64,000 nt of DNA. It comes from Roseospira navarrensis. GTDB lineage: Bacteria; Pseudomonadota; Alphaproteobacteria; Rhodospirillales; Rhodospirillaceae. The notes beneath the pieces are model-generated. The model ran no database searches, was not told where the DNA came from, and saw only the letters and a program-made list of their open reading frames with translations. Below, one piece after another: positions 39,116 to 47,831 of the stretch; the stretch's first letter is position 1; the number at the start of each line of letters is the position of its first letter. Location of the stretch: contig NZ_WIVE01000015.1 in NCBI RefSeq assembly GCF_009601025.1, forward strand, positions 1 to 64,000, given 5' to 3'. The position numbers were made by a program, and so were the translations under genes.

Positions 39116-39976
39116 ATGAAACAAGGCTCGAACACCAGGGGACGCCCTCGCGGCCGTGTCGGCGGCGGAAGTGGCGGCAAGCGGACTCCGAACAGGAACC
39201 AGACCTTCGACAGCAACGGGCCGGGGATCCGGCTGCGGGGCAATGCGATGCAGCTGGTGGAAAAGTACACCGGCCTGGCCCGCGACGCCGGGTCCCAGGG
39301 TGATCGGGTCTTGTCCGAGAACTATTTGCAGCACGCCGACCACTATTACCGTGTCTACATGGCCCTGACCGGCCAGGCGGATGCGGCCCGTCCGGGACAG
39401 GGCGGGGGGGCGCGGCCCTCCAACGCCAACGGCGGCGCCGACGACATCGGCGGCTTCGAGGGCTCCGGCTCGCGGCGTGACGGTGACGGCACGGGCGACG
39501 CCGAAGGCGACGATGACTTTGCCGCCGACGCCCCACGGCGTGGCAACGGGCGCGATCAGGTCGGTCGGGATCGTGGCCGTCGCGGCAACGGGACATCGCG
39601 CGGGGGCGCGTCGTCTGACGAAGCGCGGACCATGTCGGCCGGCAACGATGGTGAGCCCGGCGGCGACGGTGACACCGACGCCCAGGACGGGGCGGACGAG
39701 TCGGCCCGTTCGGACGAGGGCCAGGCGCCACGCCGACGCACCTCGCGTCGCTCGGTCCGGTCCTCGACCCGCTCGGCCGGGCGCGATGACGGAACCGCCG
39801 AGGACAGCGGGTCCGGCGACGAGGATGCGTCCGCCACGGCGGGTGAGGACGCGGCGCCGCCCCGCCGCAGCCGCCGCAATCCGCGTCGCACCGCATCCTC
39901 GGGCGGCAAGGGCGCCGATGGCGAGCGCGCGGCCGAGGCATCGGATGGCCCGGCGGCGGACGGCTCCTCGGCCTGA
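39116..39976 (+). CDS. DUF4167 domain protein
   Basis: This 286-residue protein has the conserved N-terminal DUF4167 region (about 1-90): a basic start, NQTFDSNGPGIRLRGNAMQLVEKY, and LSENYLQHADHYYRVY. A long low-complexity Gly/Asp/Arg-rich and probably disordered tail follows. The family is nearly restricted to alphaproteobacteria and lies beside prmC. An RNA- or ribosome-related role is suspected for it, not proven. No strong ribosome site is seen. Confidence 0.9.
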   Translation: MKQGSNTRGRPRGRVGGGSGGKRTPNRNQTFDSNGPGIRLRGNAMQLVEKYTGLARDAGSQGDRVLSENYLQHADHYYRVYMALTGQADAARPGQGGGARPSNANGGADDIGGFEGSGSRRDGDGTGDAEGDDDFAADAPRRGNGRDQVGRDRGRRGNGTSRGGASSDEARTMSAGNDGEPGGDGDTDAQDGADESARSDEGQAPRRRTSRRSVRSSTRSAGRDDGTAEDSGSGDEDASATAGEDAAPPRRSRRNPRRTASSGGKGADGERAAEASDGPAADGSSA

Positions 39977-39996
39977 CCGATCCCGCGATCCGGCAC

Positions 39997-40021
39997 CCCG
40001 GGCGTCGTCGCGACGCCCGGG
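39997..40021. terminator. Bidirectional stem-loop between convergent genes
   Basis: CCCGGGCGTCG pairs perfectly with CGACGCCCGGG across a TCG loop, an 11-pair stem. It lies between the end of the DUF4167 gene (39976) and the end of the minus-strand small gene (40038), so it can serve both. There is no U-tract. Confidence 0.6.
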
Positions 40022-40037
40022 CCCGGACGGGCCGCGC

Positions 40038-40322
40038 CTACTTCTTCGGTGAGATCATCACCATGAACGGGATGTCGCCGTGCGCGAGGCGCAGGGCGCC
40101 CATGGCCGTGACCACCTTCAGGTCGCGGTTCTTGAAGGCCGAGTAGATCTCGTAGCCGACGTCTTCCTTCGGCAACTCCACGTGATCCACGTGGTCCATG
40201 AACCGGGCGATGAGTTCCATGCGCGGGCGGTCGAACAGGGTGTCGTCGGCCTCGAATTCGTAGGTCGCATCCGGGCCGGCGGCGGCGTCGAGCATCTGGG
40301 CCATATAGGTGATGGTGGCCAT
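40038..40322 (-). CDS. Small conserved-looking hypothetical protein
   Basis: This 94-residue acidic protein has no signal or membrane segment. It has a balanced composition (ATITYMAQML at the start, MELIARFMDHVDHV in the middle, IPFMVMISPKK at the end), unlike shadow ORFs. I do not recognise its family. It is convergent with DUF4167 and followed by chaC on the same strand upstream. Confidence 0.65.
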   Translation of the reverse strand: MATITYMAQMLDAAAGPDATYEFEADDTLFDRPRMELIARFMDHVDHVELPKEDVGYEIYSAFKNRDLKVVTAMGALRLAHGDIPFMVMISPKK

Positions 40323-40444
40323 GGCAGCGGGTCATCCTTGTTTGGGCGGGGGCCGCGCGGGCGGGGCGGTGTGCCCACGGCAGGGTAGCCTAGTCCAGGA
40401 CCGGCGCGCGGACCAATGCGGCGGTCGCGGCCGTTCGTCAGTCT

Positions 40445-41044
40445 TCATCGAACCGCAACAGGGCCGCCGGCCGCCCGCCGGCCGTCCACGTAATCCAGCA
40501 GATCATGCATGTGGCCGTCGCGGATGCCCAGCGCGTCCAGATGCTCCACCGTGCTCGCCAGATAGTCCCGGGCCGAGCCCTTCGGCCCCACGCCCTGGCG
40601 CAGCAGGCGGATGCGGTCCTCCAGGCTCAGGTGCCCGGCGTACTGGTCGTGGCGCGGATCGGCGACATAGGTGTGCACCATGACCCGGCGGCCGTCGTCC
40701 AGGCGCACCCGCAGCCGGCGGGGGATATAGGCGTATGTGGTCATCTCCCGCTCATGCAGATAGGCGCTGACCTCCGGCCACCGCTCGGGCGCCACCCGGT
40801 AGGCGATGCCCCGGCACGAGCCGCGCCCGCGCAGGCCCAGGACGAGGCCCGGACGCTCGGGCGTGCCCCGGTAGCGCAGGGACAGCACGCACATGTCGCG
40901 GTGATAGCCCGACAGCAAAGCGGCGTGGCGATCCTCGAAGACGAACCCGGGATTCCACATCAGGGACCCGTATCCGAACACCCAATACGCCCCGTCCCCT
41001 TCGGTGGTCGTCGCCGGGTCCCCGATGGCTCCGTTGCCCGTCAT
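40445..41044 (-). CDS. chaC: ChaC-like gamma-glutamylcyclotransferase
   Basis: This 199-residue cytosolic enzyme should split glutathione to 5-oxoproline and Cys-Gly. It has the substrate-binding VFGYGSLMWNPGF near residue 20, a GLRGRGSCRGIAYRV segment and the catalytic Glu in SAYLHERE. The frame is open to 41146. The ATG at 41044 (MTGNGAIGD) is preferred as the later in-frame start before the fold, at normal length. It is divergent from the DUF2125 gene. Confidence 0.92.
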   Translation of the reverse strand: MTGNGAIGDPATTTEGDGAYWVFGYGSLMWNPGFVFEDRHAALLSGYHRDMCVLSLRYRGTPERPGLVLGLRGRGSCRGIAYRVAPERWPEVSAYLHEREMTTYAYIPRRLRVRLDDGRRVMVHTYVADPRHDQYAGHLSLEDRIRLLRQGVGPKGSARDYLASTVEHLDALGIRDGHMHDLLDYVDGRRAAGGPVAVR

Positions 41045-41175
41045 GTCCGCTCCCGTGTTCTGCCGCGACGGAACCGTGCCGCCGATTGACCGATGCGATC
41101 GCACCCAGGGGTCGTGTATACCATCACCCCCGGGGGGGCATGCCAACCCCTCGCCGCGACACGGGAGATCTCGAC

Positions 41176-42498
41176 ATGCGACAGCCGCGATCCAGCTCAG
41201 ACCGGACCGCCGGGTCCGCGCGGGGAGGCCGCCGGGAGACGGCGGATCGCCGAACGGGACCAGCCGGACGCGACGGCAAGGCGGCGCGCGCTCCGGAAGA
41301 CGACGCGGCGGGCAAAGGGGACGCCCCGGCTGGCAAGACGCGCCGTCGGCGGCGGCGCTTCCGGCTGTCTCCGCTGGTGCTGGCCAACATCCTGTTCGGG
41401 CTGCTGCTGCTGGGGTACGGCGGGGCCTGGGTGGTCACGGCGCGCGGCATGCAGAGCGGCCTGGAAGCCTGGGTGGCCCAACAGCGGGCGGCCGGTGTTG
41501 ATGTGACCTACGGGCCGGCCGAGATCGGCGGCTTTCCTCTGAAGGTCACGGCCACGGTCGAGGACATGCGGGCGCAGGCCACGCCGGAAAACGGGGGCTG
41601 GACCTGGAGTACCCCAAGGATCCGGTTCGAGGTGGCGCCCTGGAACCCGTCGAAGCTGACGGTTCACCTGCACGCGGCTCCCCATCAGGTCACGGTGCCG
41701 ACCCGGGGACGGACCCTGCGGTTCAGCGGGCTGGCGGGCGAGGCCACGTTGACCATGGCCCTGCGCTTCGACGGGCCGCCGGACGGGGTGGGCCTGACCG
41801 TGCGGGATGCCGTGGTGGAGTCGCCGGCCTGGCCGGAGGGGCCGGTGACCCTGGCCGCGCTTGACGTTGCGTATACAGCGAATCAACAAAAGGGGTTTTT
41901 TGACGATGCCGTGCCGGAAGAGGTGTCCCAGTCCCTGACCGGCCGCCTGGAAGGCCTGCACCTGCCCGCGGGTCCCGAGGGACCGTTCGCCGCCACGGTG
42001 CAGACCGCCGGATTGGACGCCGACGTGATGGGTCCGCTGGACCTGACCGAACCGCTGGAGACGGCGTTGCGGTCCTGGAAGGCCGAGGACGGACGCCTGC
42101 GCGTGAACAGCCTGTTCGTGGAGTGGGCGCCGTTGACCATGGACGCGGGCGGGTCGCTGGCCCTGGACATGGCGCTTCAGCCGGAAGGGACCCTGCGGAC
42201 CCGTGTTTCCGGCTTCCTGCAGACCATCGACGGGCTGGCCCGCGAGGGGGTCATGCGGGGCCGCGACGCCACCATGGCCAAGGTCGTCCTGGGCACGATG
42301 TCCCGACCGGGACCGGAGGGAGAGCCGGTTCTGGAAATCCCCGTGGTGCTGCGGGACGGCATGCTGTGGGCCGGCCCCATCGCCCTGATGCCGCTGCCGC
42401 GCATGCCCTGGGGGCCGCCGCCGGGCAGTCTGGGCGACGCCGGGGTGCGGCCGGGCTTCACCATCGACCGCGACGGCGCCGTGATCCCGAATGAATAG
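41176..42498 (+). CDS. DUF2125 domain protein
   Basis: This 440-residue protein has a charged, disordered N-terminus, one membrane helix (LSPLVLANILFGLLLLGYGG, about residues 65-84) and a large periplasmic part matching DUF2125: YGPAEIGGFPLKVTATVEDM, then repeated AsmA-like beta strands. Function is unknown. Membrane anchoring and AsmA-like character suggest an envelope role. The ATG at 41176 has GGGAG upstream. The in-frame start at 41086 is less likely. Confidence 0.85.
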   Translation: MRQPRSSSDRTAGSARGGRRETADRRTGPAGRDGKAARAPEDDAAGKGDAPAGKTRRRRRRFRLSPLVLANILFGLLLLGYGGAWVVTARGMQSGLEAWVAQQRAAGVDVTYGPAEIGGFPLKVTATVEDMRAQATPENGGWTWSTPRIRFEVAPWNPSKLTVHLHAAPHQVTVPTRGRTLRFSGLAGEATLTMALRFDGPPDGVGLTVRDAVVESPAWPEGPVTLAALDVAYTANQQKGFFDDAVPEEVSQSLTGRLEGLHLPAGPEGPFAATVQTAGLDADVMGPLDLTEPLETALRSWKAEDGRLRVNSLFVEWAPLTMDAGGSLALDMALQPEGTLRTRVSGFLQTIDGLAREGVMRGRDATMAKVVLGTMSRPGPEGEPVLEIPVVLRDGMLWAGPIALMPLPRMPWGPPPGSLGDAGVRPGFTIDRDGAVIPNE

Positions 42499-42501
42499 CC
42501 G

Positions 42502-42530
42502 GCGACTTGTCGCCCACTCCGGCGAGTCGC
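42502..42530. terminator. Stem-loop between convergent DUF2125 and AhpD-like genes
   Basis: GCGACT pairs with AGTCGC and, after a three-base bulge, CGCC pairs with GGCG across a six-base loop. It is placed as a shared terminator for two convergent genes. There is no U-tract. Confidence 0.4.
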
Positions 42531-42543
42531 GTCGGCTCGACGG

Positions 42544-42948
42544 CTAGCCATCCGCCTGGAACGCAGGATCCACCGGCACGTCCATGGCGCCGAGCAGCGC
42601 GTTCAGCCGCGATGCCGTACCCACCACGCGCAGCAGATCCGCGTGCTCTTCGGGGGTCATGCCCTTGGCCTTGGCGGCGGCGGTGTGCGAGTGGGTGCAG
42701 TATCCGCAGCCATTGGCGATGGAGACCGCGACGTAGATCATCTCCTTGGTCTTGGGGTCGATCGCGGAGGGCGTGGCCATCACCGCCTTGACCTCGGACC
42801 ACACACTCTCCAGAAGGGCGGGGTCGAAGGCGAGATACCGCCAGACATTGTTGATGAAGTCGGTGCCGCGCGTGGCGCGGATGTCGTCGAAGACCGCCTT
42901 GACGCGCGGGTTCTCTTCGGGGGCGGCGGGCGGCGTGATGGTGGCCAT
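42544..42948 (-). CDS. AhpD-like / carboxymuconolactone decarboxylase family protein
   Basis: This 134-residue all-helical protein has the CxxC-plus-His motif CGYCTHSH at about residues 81-88, as in AhpD-type alkylhydroperoxidases that use a redox Cys pair. It probably acts in peroxide detoxification or disulfide exchange. The normal electron partner is not in the window. Length is typical. Confidence 0.9.
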   Translation of the reverse strand: MATITPPAAPEENPRVKAVFDDIRATRGTDFINNVWRYLAFDPALLESVWSEVKAVMATPSAIDPKTKEMIYVAVSIANGCGYCTHSHTAAAKAKGMTPEEHADLLRVVGTASRLNALLGAMDVPVDPAFQADG

Positions 42949-43186
42949 GGCGCTGTGTCTCCAGGTGCGGTATCGAACGGGGCGCGAGCGGCCCGGGCCG
43001 GGATCGACCCGCCGGGGTCGGGACGTCTGGGGCCGGGCTCACGGGTTGCCCCAGCATGGTGACGGGGCTCCCTGGCCGATGATATACTCCGAATGATGGG
43101 CAGGAGGGCGGCCATCAGTCGGGCCGGACGCCTTTGGTTGATAAAGCGCGTGTCAGTGCACGCTTTCCGTGGAGGACCAAGTCGAA

Positions 43187-43570
43187 ATGACCGTCGTGTG
43201 GACCGATGAACGGGTCGAGGAACTGAAACGCCTCTGGGGGGAGGGGCTGACCACCGGCGAGATCGGCAAGGCCCTGGGCGTGTCCAAGAATGCCGTGGTG
43301 GGCAAGGCGCATCGTCTCGGGCTGAAGGGCCGGCCGTCTCCGATCAAGCGGGCCAAGCAGACCAAGCCCAAGCAGGAACCGAAGATCCGCTCCGTGATCG
43401 ACCTGTCCGCGCACACCTGCCGATGGCCGATCGGCGATCCGCGCGAGCCGGGCTTCCACTTCTGCGGCAAGCCCGCGATTCCCGCCAAGCCGTATTGCCC
43501 CGAGCATGCGGCCGTCGCCTATGTCTCCTCGTCCAGCCGTGGCAGCAACAAGGACGAGGACGCCGCGTGA
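43187..43570 (+). CDS. gcrA: GcrA cell-cycle regulator
   Basis: This 127-residue protein has the diagnostic GcrA N-terminus TVVWTDERVEELKRLWGEG, an HTH (GEIGKALGVSKNAVVGKAHRLG) and a C-terminal segment with ACxWPIGDP-like CRWPIGDPREPGFHFCG. GcrA works with sigma-70 at methylated GANTC sites and CcrM in alphaproteobacterial cell-cycle control. GTG at 43169 is in frame, but the ATG at 43187 begins the conserved domain and GGAGG lies upstream of it. A structured repeat follows immediately. Confidence 0.95.
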   Translation: MTVVWTDERVEELKRLWGEGLTTGEIGKALGVSKNAVVGKAHRLGLKGRPSPIKRAKQTKPKQEPKIRSVIDLSAHTCRWPIGDPREPGFHFCGKPAIPAKPYCPEHAAVAYVSSSSRGSNKDEDAA

Positions 43571-43575
43571 AAAAG

Positions 43576-43714
43576 GGCGGATGAGTATGACTCATCCGCC
43601 GAGCGGCACCGGCCCTCTCCCCCACCCGGCCACCCAACGTGAGTATCCTGTGGGAGGCCGGGTGGGGGAGAGGGCCGGCAACGGACGTCAACGGTCATCG
43701 TCAGAGGCCGTTGG
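43576..43714. repeat. Two-hairpin dispersed element, copy B1
   Basis: The first stem-loop (43576-43600) pairs GGCGGATGAGT with ACTCATCCGCC around ATG. The second pairs the 23 bases at 43609-43631 perfectly with 43656-43678. A similar, inverted element lies at 47260-47398 with homologous flanking sequence beyond the stems. It begins five bases after the gcrA stop, so it may also terminate gcrA. Confidence 0.9.
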
Positions 43715-43791
43715 CACAACGGGTCTCGGCCCCGGTCCGCGCCAGCGGGCGCGGTGGCGCGGACCCGAGACCCCGAAAGACCGCCAGTCCC

Positions 43792-45108
43792 ATGACCGAT
43801 GACCTTCCGGCGGGCGCGGCCGACCCGGCGATGGCCGCCGCGCGCGGCCGCTTTCCGGATCCCCGCTCGCGCACCGTCGCCGTCCTGCTGACCGCCCTGG
43901 TGGCGTTCGGTCCCGTCTCCACGGACCTCTATCTGCCGTCGCTGCCGGCGATGGTGGATGCGTTCGGCACGTCCGTCAGCCGCGCCCAGCTCACCCTGTC
44001 CATGTTCATGGCCGGATTCGCCGTGGGCATGCTGATCTATGGACCGCTCGCGGACCGCTTCGGACGCCGGCCGGTGCTGCTCGGCGGCATCCTGGTCTAC
44101 GTCGCCGCCTCGATCGCCTGTCTGGTGGCCGACGGAATCGACGCGCTTATTGCCGCGCGCTTCTTCCAGGCGGTGGGGGCCTGTTGCGGGCCGGTGATCG
44201 GCCGCGCCGTGGTGCGCGACGTGCATGACCGCGCCCAGGCCGCGCGCATGCTGTCCACCATGGCGTCGGCGATGGCCCTGGCGCCCGCGATCGCGCCCAT
44301 CGTCGGCGGCTGGATGTTCACCCTGTTCGGCTGGCGGGCGAACTTCGTGCTGCTGACCCTGTTCGGCGTGGCGGTCCTGGTCGCCACCTGGCGTCTTCTG
44401 GGCGAGACCAACCGGCACAAGGACCCGGGCGCCCTCCGGCCGGCGCGGGTGATCGGCACTTTCGGGCTGCTGCTGCGCAACCGGACGTTCCTGGGCTACA
44501 CCCTGGTGGTGAGCTTCGGGTTCGCCGGGCTGTTCTCGTTCATCAGCGGGTCGTCGTTCGTCATCATCGATGTGCTGGGTCTGCCGCCGCAGTATTTCGG
44601 GTTCGCGTTCATGGCGGTGGTTGTCGGCTACATCATCGGCGCCTTCAGCGGCGGTCGCCTGAGCGGGCGCGTCGGCATCGACCGGCTGCTGGCCCTGGGG
44701 ACCGCGCTCGCCGTCGTGGCGGGCGGGGCGGCGGCGGTGCTGTCCTGGCTGGGGCTGCAGTCGCTGGCCACCTTGATCCCCTTCATCAGCGTGTATTTCT
44801 TCGCGACGGCCTGGATCATCCCGCTGGGCACCGCCGGGGCCATGGGACCGTTCCCGCGCATCGCGGGCGCGGTGAGTTCGCTGCTCGGCTTCATCCAGAT
44901 GACCATCGGGGCCACGGCGGGCTATCTGGTGGGCGCGCTGCACGACGGCACCACCCATTCCCTGACCACCATCATGGCGGTGATGGGGGTGGCGTCCGCG
45001 CTGGCCTATTGGGGACTGGTGCGCCCGGCGGCGGCCGCATCCGCCGACGGATCTGCCGACGCCTCCGCGACCGGATCCGGACCGACCGAGCCGTCCGGCC
45101 CCAGGTAG
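43792..45108 (+). CDS. Bcr/CflA-type drug efflux MFS transporter
   Basis: This 438-residue protein has about twelve membrane helices. It has the Bcr/CflA motifs STDLYLPSLPAM and LSMFMAGFAVGMLIYGPLADRFGRRPVL, the latter containing the MFS loop ADRFGRRP. It is likely a proton-driven exporter of drugs or metabolites. The frame is open from 43639, across the repeat, but the ATG at 43792 gives the normal N-terminus. Its last 35 or so codons overlap the convergent patatin gene by 103 bases. Confidence 0.92.
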   Translation: MTDDLPAGAADPAMAAARGRFPDPRSRTVAVLLTALVAFGPVSTDLYLPSLPAMVDAFGTSVSRAQLTLSMFMAGFAVGMLIYGPLADRFGRRPVLLGGILVYVAASIACLVADGIDALIAARFFQAVGACCGPVIGRAVVRDVHDRAQAARMLSTMASAMALAPAIAPIVGGWMFTLFGWRANFVLLTLFGVAVLVATWRLLGETNRHKDPGALRPARVIGTFGLLLRNRTFLGYTLVVSFGFAGLFSFISGSSFVIIDVLGLPPQYFGFAFMAVVVGYIIGAFSGGRLSGRVGIDRLLALGTALAVVAGGAAAVLSWLGLQSLATLIPFISVYFFATAWIIPLGTAGAMGPFPRIAGAVSSLLGFIQMTIGATAGYLVGALHDGTTHSLTTIMAVMGVASALAYWGLVRPAAAASADGSADASATGSGPTEPSGPR

Positions 45109-46142
45109 TCGTGGTGCAGGTCCACGGTGGAGCGCGCGCCCACATCGTCGAAATGGGCCTGCATCCAGGAGTCCGCCGCGGCCCGGCCGCGGTCGCGCAG
45201 GTCGCACAGGAAATCCCAGCCGGTGTTGAACTTGCTCGCCACCGACAGGTCGCACATGACCTGATCGGCCCGGATGGCGTGGAACCGCACGCGGCGCAGC
45301 TTGCCCTTGTGGGCGTCGTTGAGCCAGTCCTCGTCGATCAGCTTCTGCACGAAGGCGATGGCCCGCATCTCGCCCAGCAGCGGGCTGTTGAAGCTGATCT
45401 CGTTGACCCGGTTCATGATGTCCGGGGCGGTGCGGGGGACCTCCTGGCGCTCGATCGGGTTGATGTTGATGATGAGCACGTCGTCGGTGCCGGTGTGATA
45501 GTAGAACGGGAACAGCGACGGATTGCCCATGTACCCGCCGTCCCAATACGCCTCGCCGTCGATCTCCACGGCCCGGAACAGGAACGGCAGGCAGGCCGAG
45601 GCCATGACCACGTCGGCCGTCATCTCCGGCGCGGTGAATACCCGCACCCGGCCGGTGCGCAAGTTGGTGGCGCTGATGAACAGGCGGGCGCAGTCGCAGT
45701 GCACCAGCCGCTCGAAGTCCACGGCGCGGGTCAGCACGTCGCGCAACGGGTTGAAGTCGAACGGGTTCAGGACATAGGGCGAGACCGCCCGCGTCAGGGC
45801 GTCGAACGCCAGGTACAGCGGCGAGGCGTCCATGTTCCACGACCCGGTCCAGCGCTCCCAGGGCAGCATGCGCACGGGGGAGAAGCGGTCGCCGGCGCGG
45901 CTGATGTCCGCCCAGAAGTCGTGCAGCGCGGCGCGGGCGCCGTCCCGCCCGCCCGTCATCCGCCCGTAGGCGTAGACGACGGCGTTCATCGACCCGGCGC
46001 TGGTGCCGGACAGGCCGTCGATGTCGATCCGGTCGTCCTCGATCAGGCGGTCGATCACGCCCCAGGTGAACGCCCCGTGCGCGCCGCCGCCCTGCAGGGC
46101 CACGTTGATCGATTTGGTCGTGCCGGTCCGTGATCCCGCCAT
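45006..46142 (-). CDS. Patatin-like phospholipase
   Basis: This 378-residue hydrolase has the oxyanion loop GGGAHG (18-23), the nucleophile GTSAG with Ser48 and the DGG Asp at 201-203, a complete Ser-Asp dyad. It probably cleaves acyl chains from lipids. No signal peptide is seen. The C-terminal tail (DPVAEASADPSADAAAAG) is low-complexity and is read from the DNA that encodes the end of the opposite transporter gene. Confidence 0.92.
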   Translation of the reverse strand: MAGSRTGTTKSINVALQGGGAHGAFTWGVIDRLIEDDRIDIDGLSGTSAGSMNAVVYAYGRMTGGRDGARAALHDFWADISRAGDRFSPVRMLPWERWTGSWNMDASPLYLAFDALTRAVSPYVLNPFDFNPLRDVLTRAVDFERLVHCDCARLFISATNLRTGRVRVFTAPEMTADVVMASACLPFLFRAVEIDGEAYWDGGYMGNPSLFPFYYHTGTDDVLIININPIERQEVPRTAPDIMNRVNEISFNSPLLGEMRAIAFVQKLIDEDWLNDAHKGKLRRVRFHAIRADQVMCDLSVASKFNTGWDFLCDLRDRGRAAADSWMQAHFDDVGARSTVDLHHDYLGPDGSVGPDPVAEASADPSADAAAAGRTSPQ

Positions 46143-46217
46143 GGCGCGGCCCCCTTCAGCCCTGGTGATCGGTTCAGGGACACATGTGGGGGTGCCCGGG
46201 CAGGAGGACCAGCGGGT

Positions 46218-46526
46218 CTACCCCTCCAGTCGTTGCACCGTGCGCACCACGGGCCAGGAGGCGAACCGGGCCGCCAGATGCGCGGCCTCCTGCGCGCCGG
46301 ACAGCGTGACCGAGAGGGTCACCCACTGCGCCTCGGGATCGCCCGGCACCGGGGCCGACTCCAGGTGCTCGGGCACGCAGGACCGGCGGCAAAGCTCCCC
46401 GACGATGCGGGACAGGAGGTTGGGATCGCGCGCCCCCTCGATCCGGCAGCGCAGCCGGCCGGGGTGGGACGGGGTGTCGAAGGTCGGGGCCGGGTCGCGA
46501 TCCAGCACGGCGGCGGTGTCGAACAT
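46218..46526 (-). CDS. Small ACT-like domain protein
   Basis: This 102-residue protein starting MFDTAAVLDRD reads like a single ACT-type domain: RLRCRIEGARDPNLLSRIVGEL (strand, loop, helix), then WVTLSVTLSGAQEAAHLAARF. ACT domains bind amino acids. The fold assignment is inference from this pattern. The frame is open to 46565, but 46526 is the better start. It is divergent from the Lrp-type regulator next door, which also contains a ligand-binding domain. Confidence 0.6.
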   Translation of the reverse strand: MFDTAAVLDRDPAPTFDTPSHPGRLRCRIEGARDPNLLSRIVGELCRRSCVPEHLESAPVPGDPEAQWVTLSVTLSGAQEAAHLAARFASWPVVRTVQRLEG

Positions 46527-46690
46527 GGGGAGTGGTCCTGTGCGGGGGTGTGATCCTGTCCCCACTCTATTCCGGATGGCGGGAAAGCGGGTGCTGAAGT
46601 TTTCCCCGATGTCACGCGCTCTGGAAATCCTTTGGCGGACGGCGCATATTCCGGGAGCACATTCTTTCCCGCCGGCTCGGGAGGCCGCTC

Positions 46691-47215
46691 ATGTCACCTC
46701 CGGACGAGTCCTCCGACGCCGGCCCGTCGTCGGTTCGACTGGACGCCATCGACCGCCGCATCCTGCGGACCCTGTCCACCGAGGGTCGCATCAGCAACGC
46801 CGATCTGGCGGCGCGCGTCGGCCTGTCGCCCAGCCCGTGCTGGAAGCGGGTCAAGGCGCTGGAGGCGCGCGGGTTCATCATCGGCTACGGCGCCCGCCTC
46901 AGCCGCGAGGCCCTGGGGTTCCCGGAGACCGTCATCATCAACGTCACGCTGGAAAGCCACAACGAGGACACGCTCGCGCGCTTCGGGCAGGTGCTGGCGG
47001 ACATCCCGGAGGTGATGGAGGCCTATCTGGTGACGGGCGACTATGACTACCTGATCCGCGTGGCGGTGGCGGGGACGCGGCATTACGAGAGCTTCCTGCG
47101 CGAGACCCTGTACAAGATCCCCGGTATCCGGCACTCGCGCTCCAGCTTCGTGCTGCGGGAGTTGAAGACCGAAACGTCGCTGCTCGATGCACGGGCCGGC
47201 GGCGTTGCGCGATAA
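46691..47215 (+). CDS. Lrp/AsnC-family transcriptional regulator
   Basis: This 174-residue protein has an N-terminal HTH (LDAIDRRILRTLSTEGRISNADLAARVG, about residues 16-43) followed by the RAM ligand-binding fold (EAYLVTGDYDYLIRV near 115). It should bind DNA as a dimer or octamer and respond to an amino acid. Length is slightly above the usual 150 because of an N-terminal extension. A structured repeat begins about 45 bases downstream. Confidence 0.93.
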   Translation: MSPPDESSDAGPSSVRLDAIDRRILRTLSTEGRISNADLAARVGLSPSPCWKRVKALEARGFIIGYGARLSREALGFPETVIINVTLESHNEDTLARFGQVLADIPEVMEAYLVTGDYDYLIRVAVAGTRHYESFLRETLYKIPGIRHSRSSFVLRELKTETSLLDARAGGVAR

Positions 47216-47259
47216 GGGCCGGGACACCGATGGTCCGCACGCGGCGGTGCTCCGTACCA

Positions 47260-47398
47260 CCACCGGCATCTGATGATGACCCTTGAAGTCCGTGGCCCGC
47301 CTTCTCCTCCACCCGACCCCCCACGAGAGTATCCGATGGGGGGTCGGGTGGGGGAGAGGGCCGGTGCCGTTCGGTGGGTGAGTCACACTCACCCGCCG
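47260..47398. repeat. Two-hairpin dispersed element, copy B2 (inverted relative to B1)
   Basis: This is the reverse-orientation counterpart of 43576-43714. The small stem pairs GGGTGAGT with ACTCACCC (47376-47394) around CAC, where the other copy has ATG and A-T pairs in place of G-C. The long stem spans about 47298-47364 and is nearly perfect. Homology continues outside the stems, with a sequence reading CGGACTTCAAGGGTCATCAT on the complementary strand. Confidence 0.88.
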
Positions 47399-47438
47399 CT
47401 GGTATTAAGTCCGGCACAGGACGGGAGACCTTGACGCA

Positions 47439-47819
47439 ATGCCCAACCAGATCGCCGACCCTCGCAATGTGCTTGGCGGACGCCTGGAACCCTGTTCCAT
47501 GCGCCCCCTGACCGGCTTTTTTCGCGACGGCTGCTGCAACACCGGCGCGGCGGACATGGGCGCGCACACCGTGTGCGCGGTCATGACCCTGGAGTTCCTG
47601 GAGTTCAGCCGACGGGCGGGCAACGACCTGCTCACCCCCCGGCCGGAGTTCGGCTTCCCCGGCCTGAAGCAGGGCGACCGCTGGTGCCTGTGCGCGACCC
47701 GCTGGCTTGAGGCGTTCGAGGCCGGGCTGGCCCCGCCGGTGGTGCTGGAGGCAACCCACGAGCGCGCCCTTGAGGTCCTGGAACTGCCGGAACTGAAGGC
47801 CTACCGCGCACGGGTGTGA
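47439..47819 (+). CDS. DUF2237 family protein
   Basis: This 126-residue protein is a good match to DUF2237: RNVLGGRLEPCSMRPLTGFFRDGCCNTG at the start, HTVCAVMTLEFLEFS and LKQGDRWCLCATRWLEA later, with several conserved Cys residues. It has no signal or membrane helix. Function is unknown. The conserved Cys and the small size suggest a metal site. It follows the structured repeat and is convergent with the SAM hydrolase gene. Confidence 0.9.
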   Translation: MPNQIADPRNVLGGRLEPCSMRPLTGFFRDGCCNTGAADMGAHTVCAVMTLEFLEFSRRAGNDLLTPRPEFGFPGLKQGDRWCLCATRWLEAFEAGLAPPVVLEATHERALEVLELPELKAYRARV

Positions 47820-47831
47820 TCGCCCGGCGGA

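Noticed and set aside
43568-43802. A small peptide gene inside the two-hairpin repeat, similar in both copies
   Set aside because: The repeated amino-acid text is a by-product of the conserved DNA element. The frame differs between strands and copies, and structure explains the conservation better.
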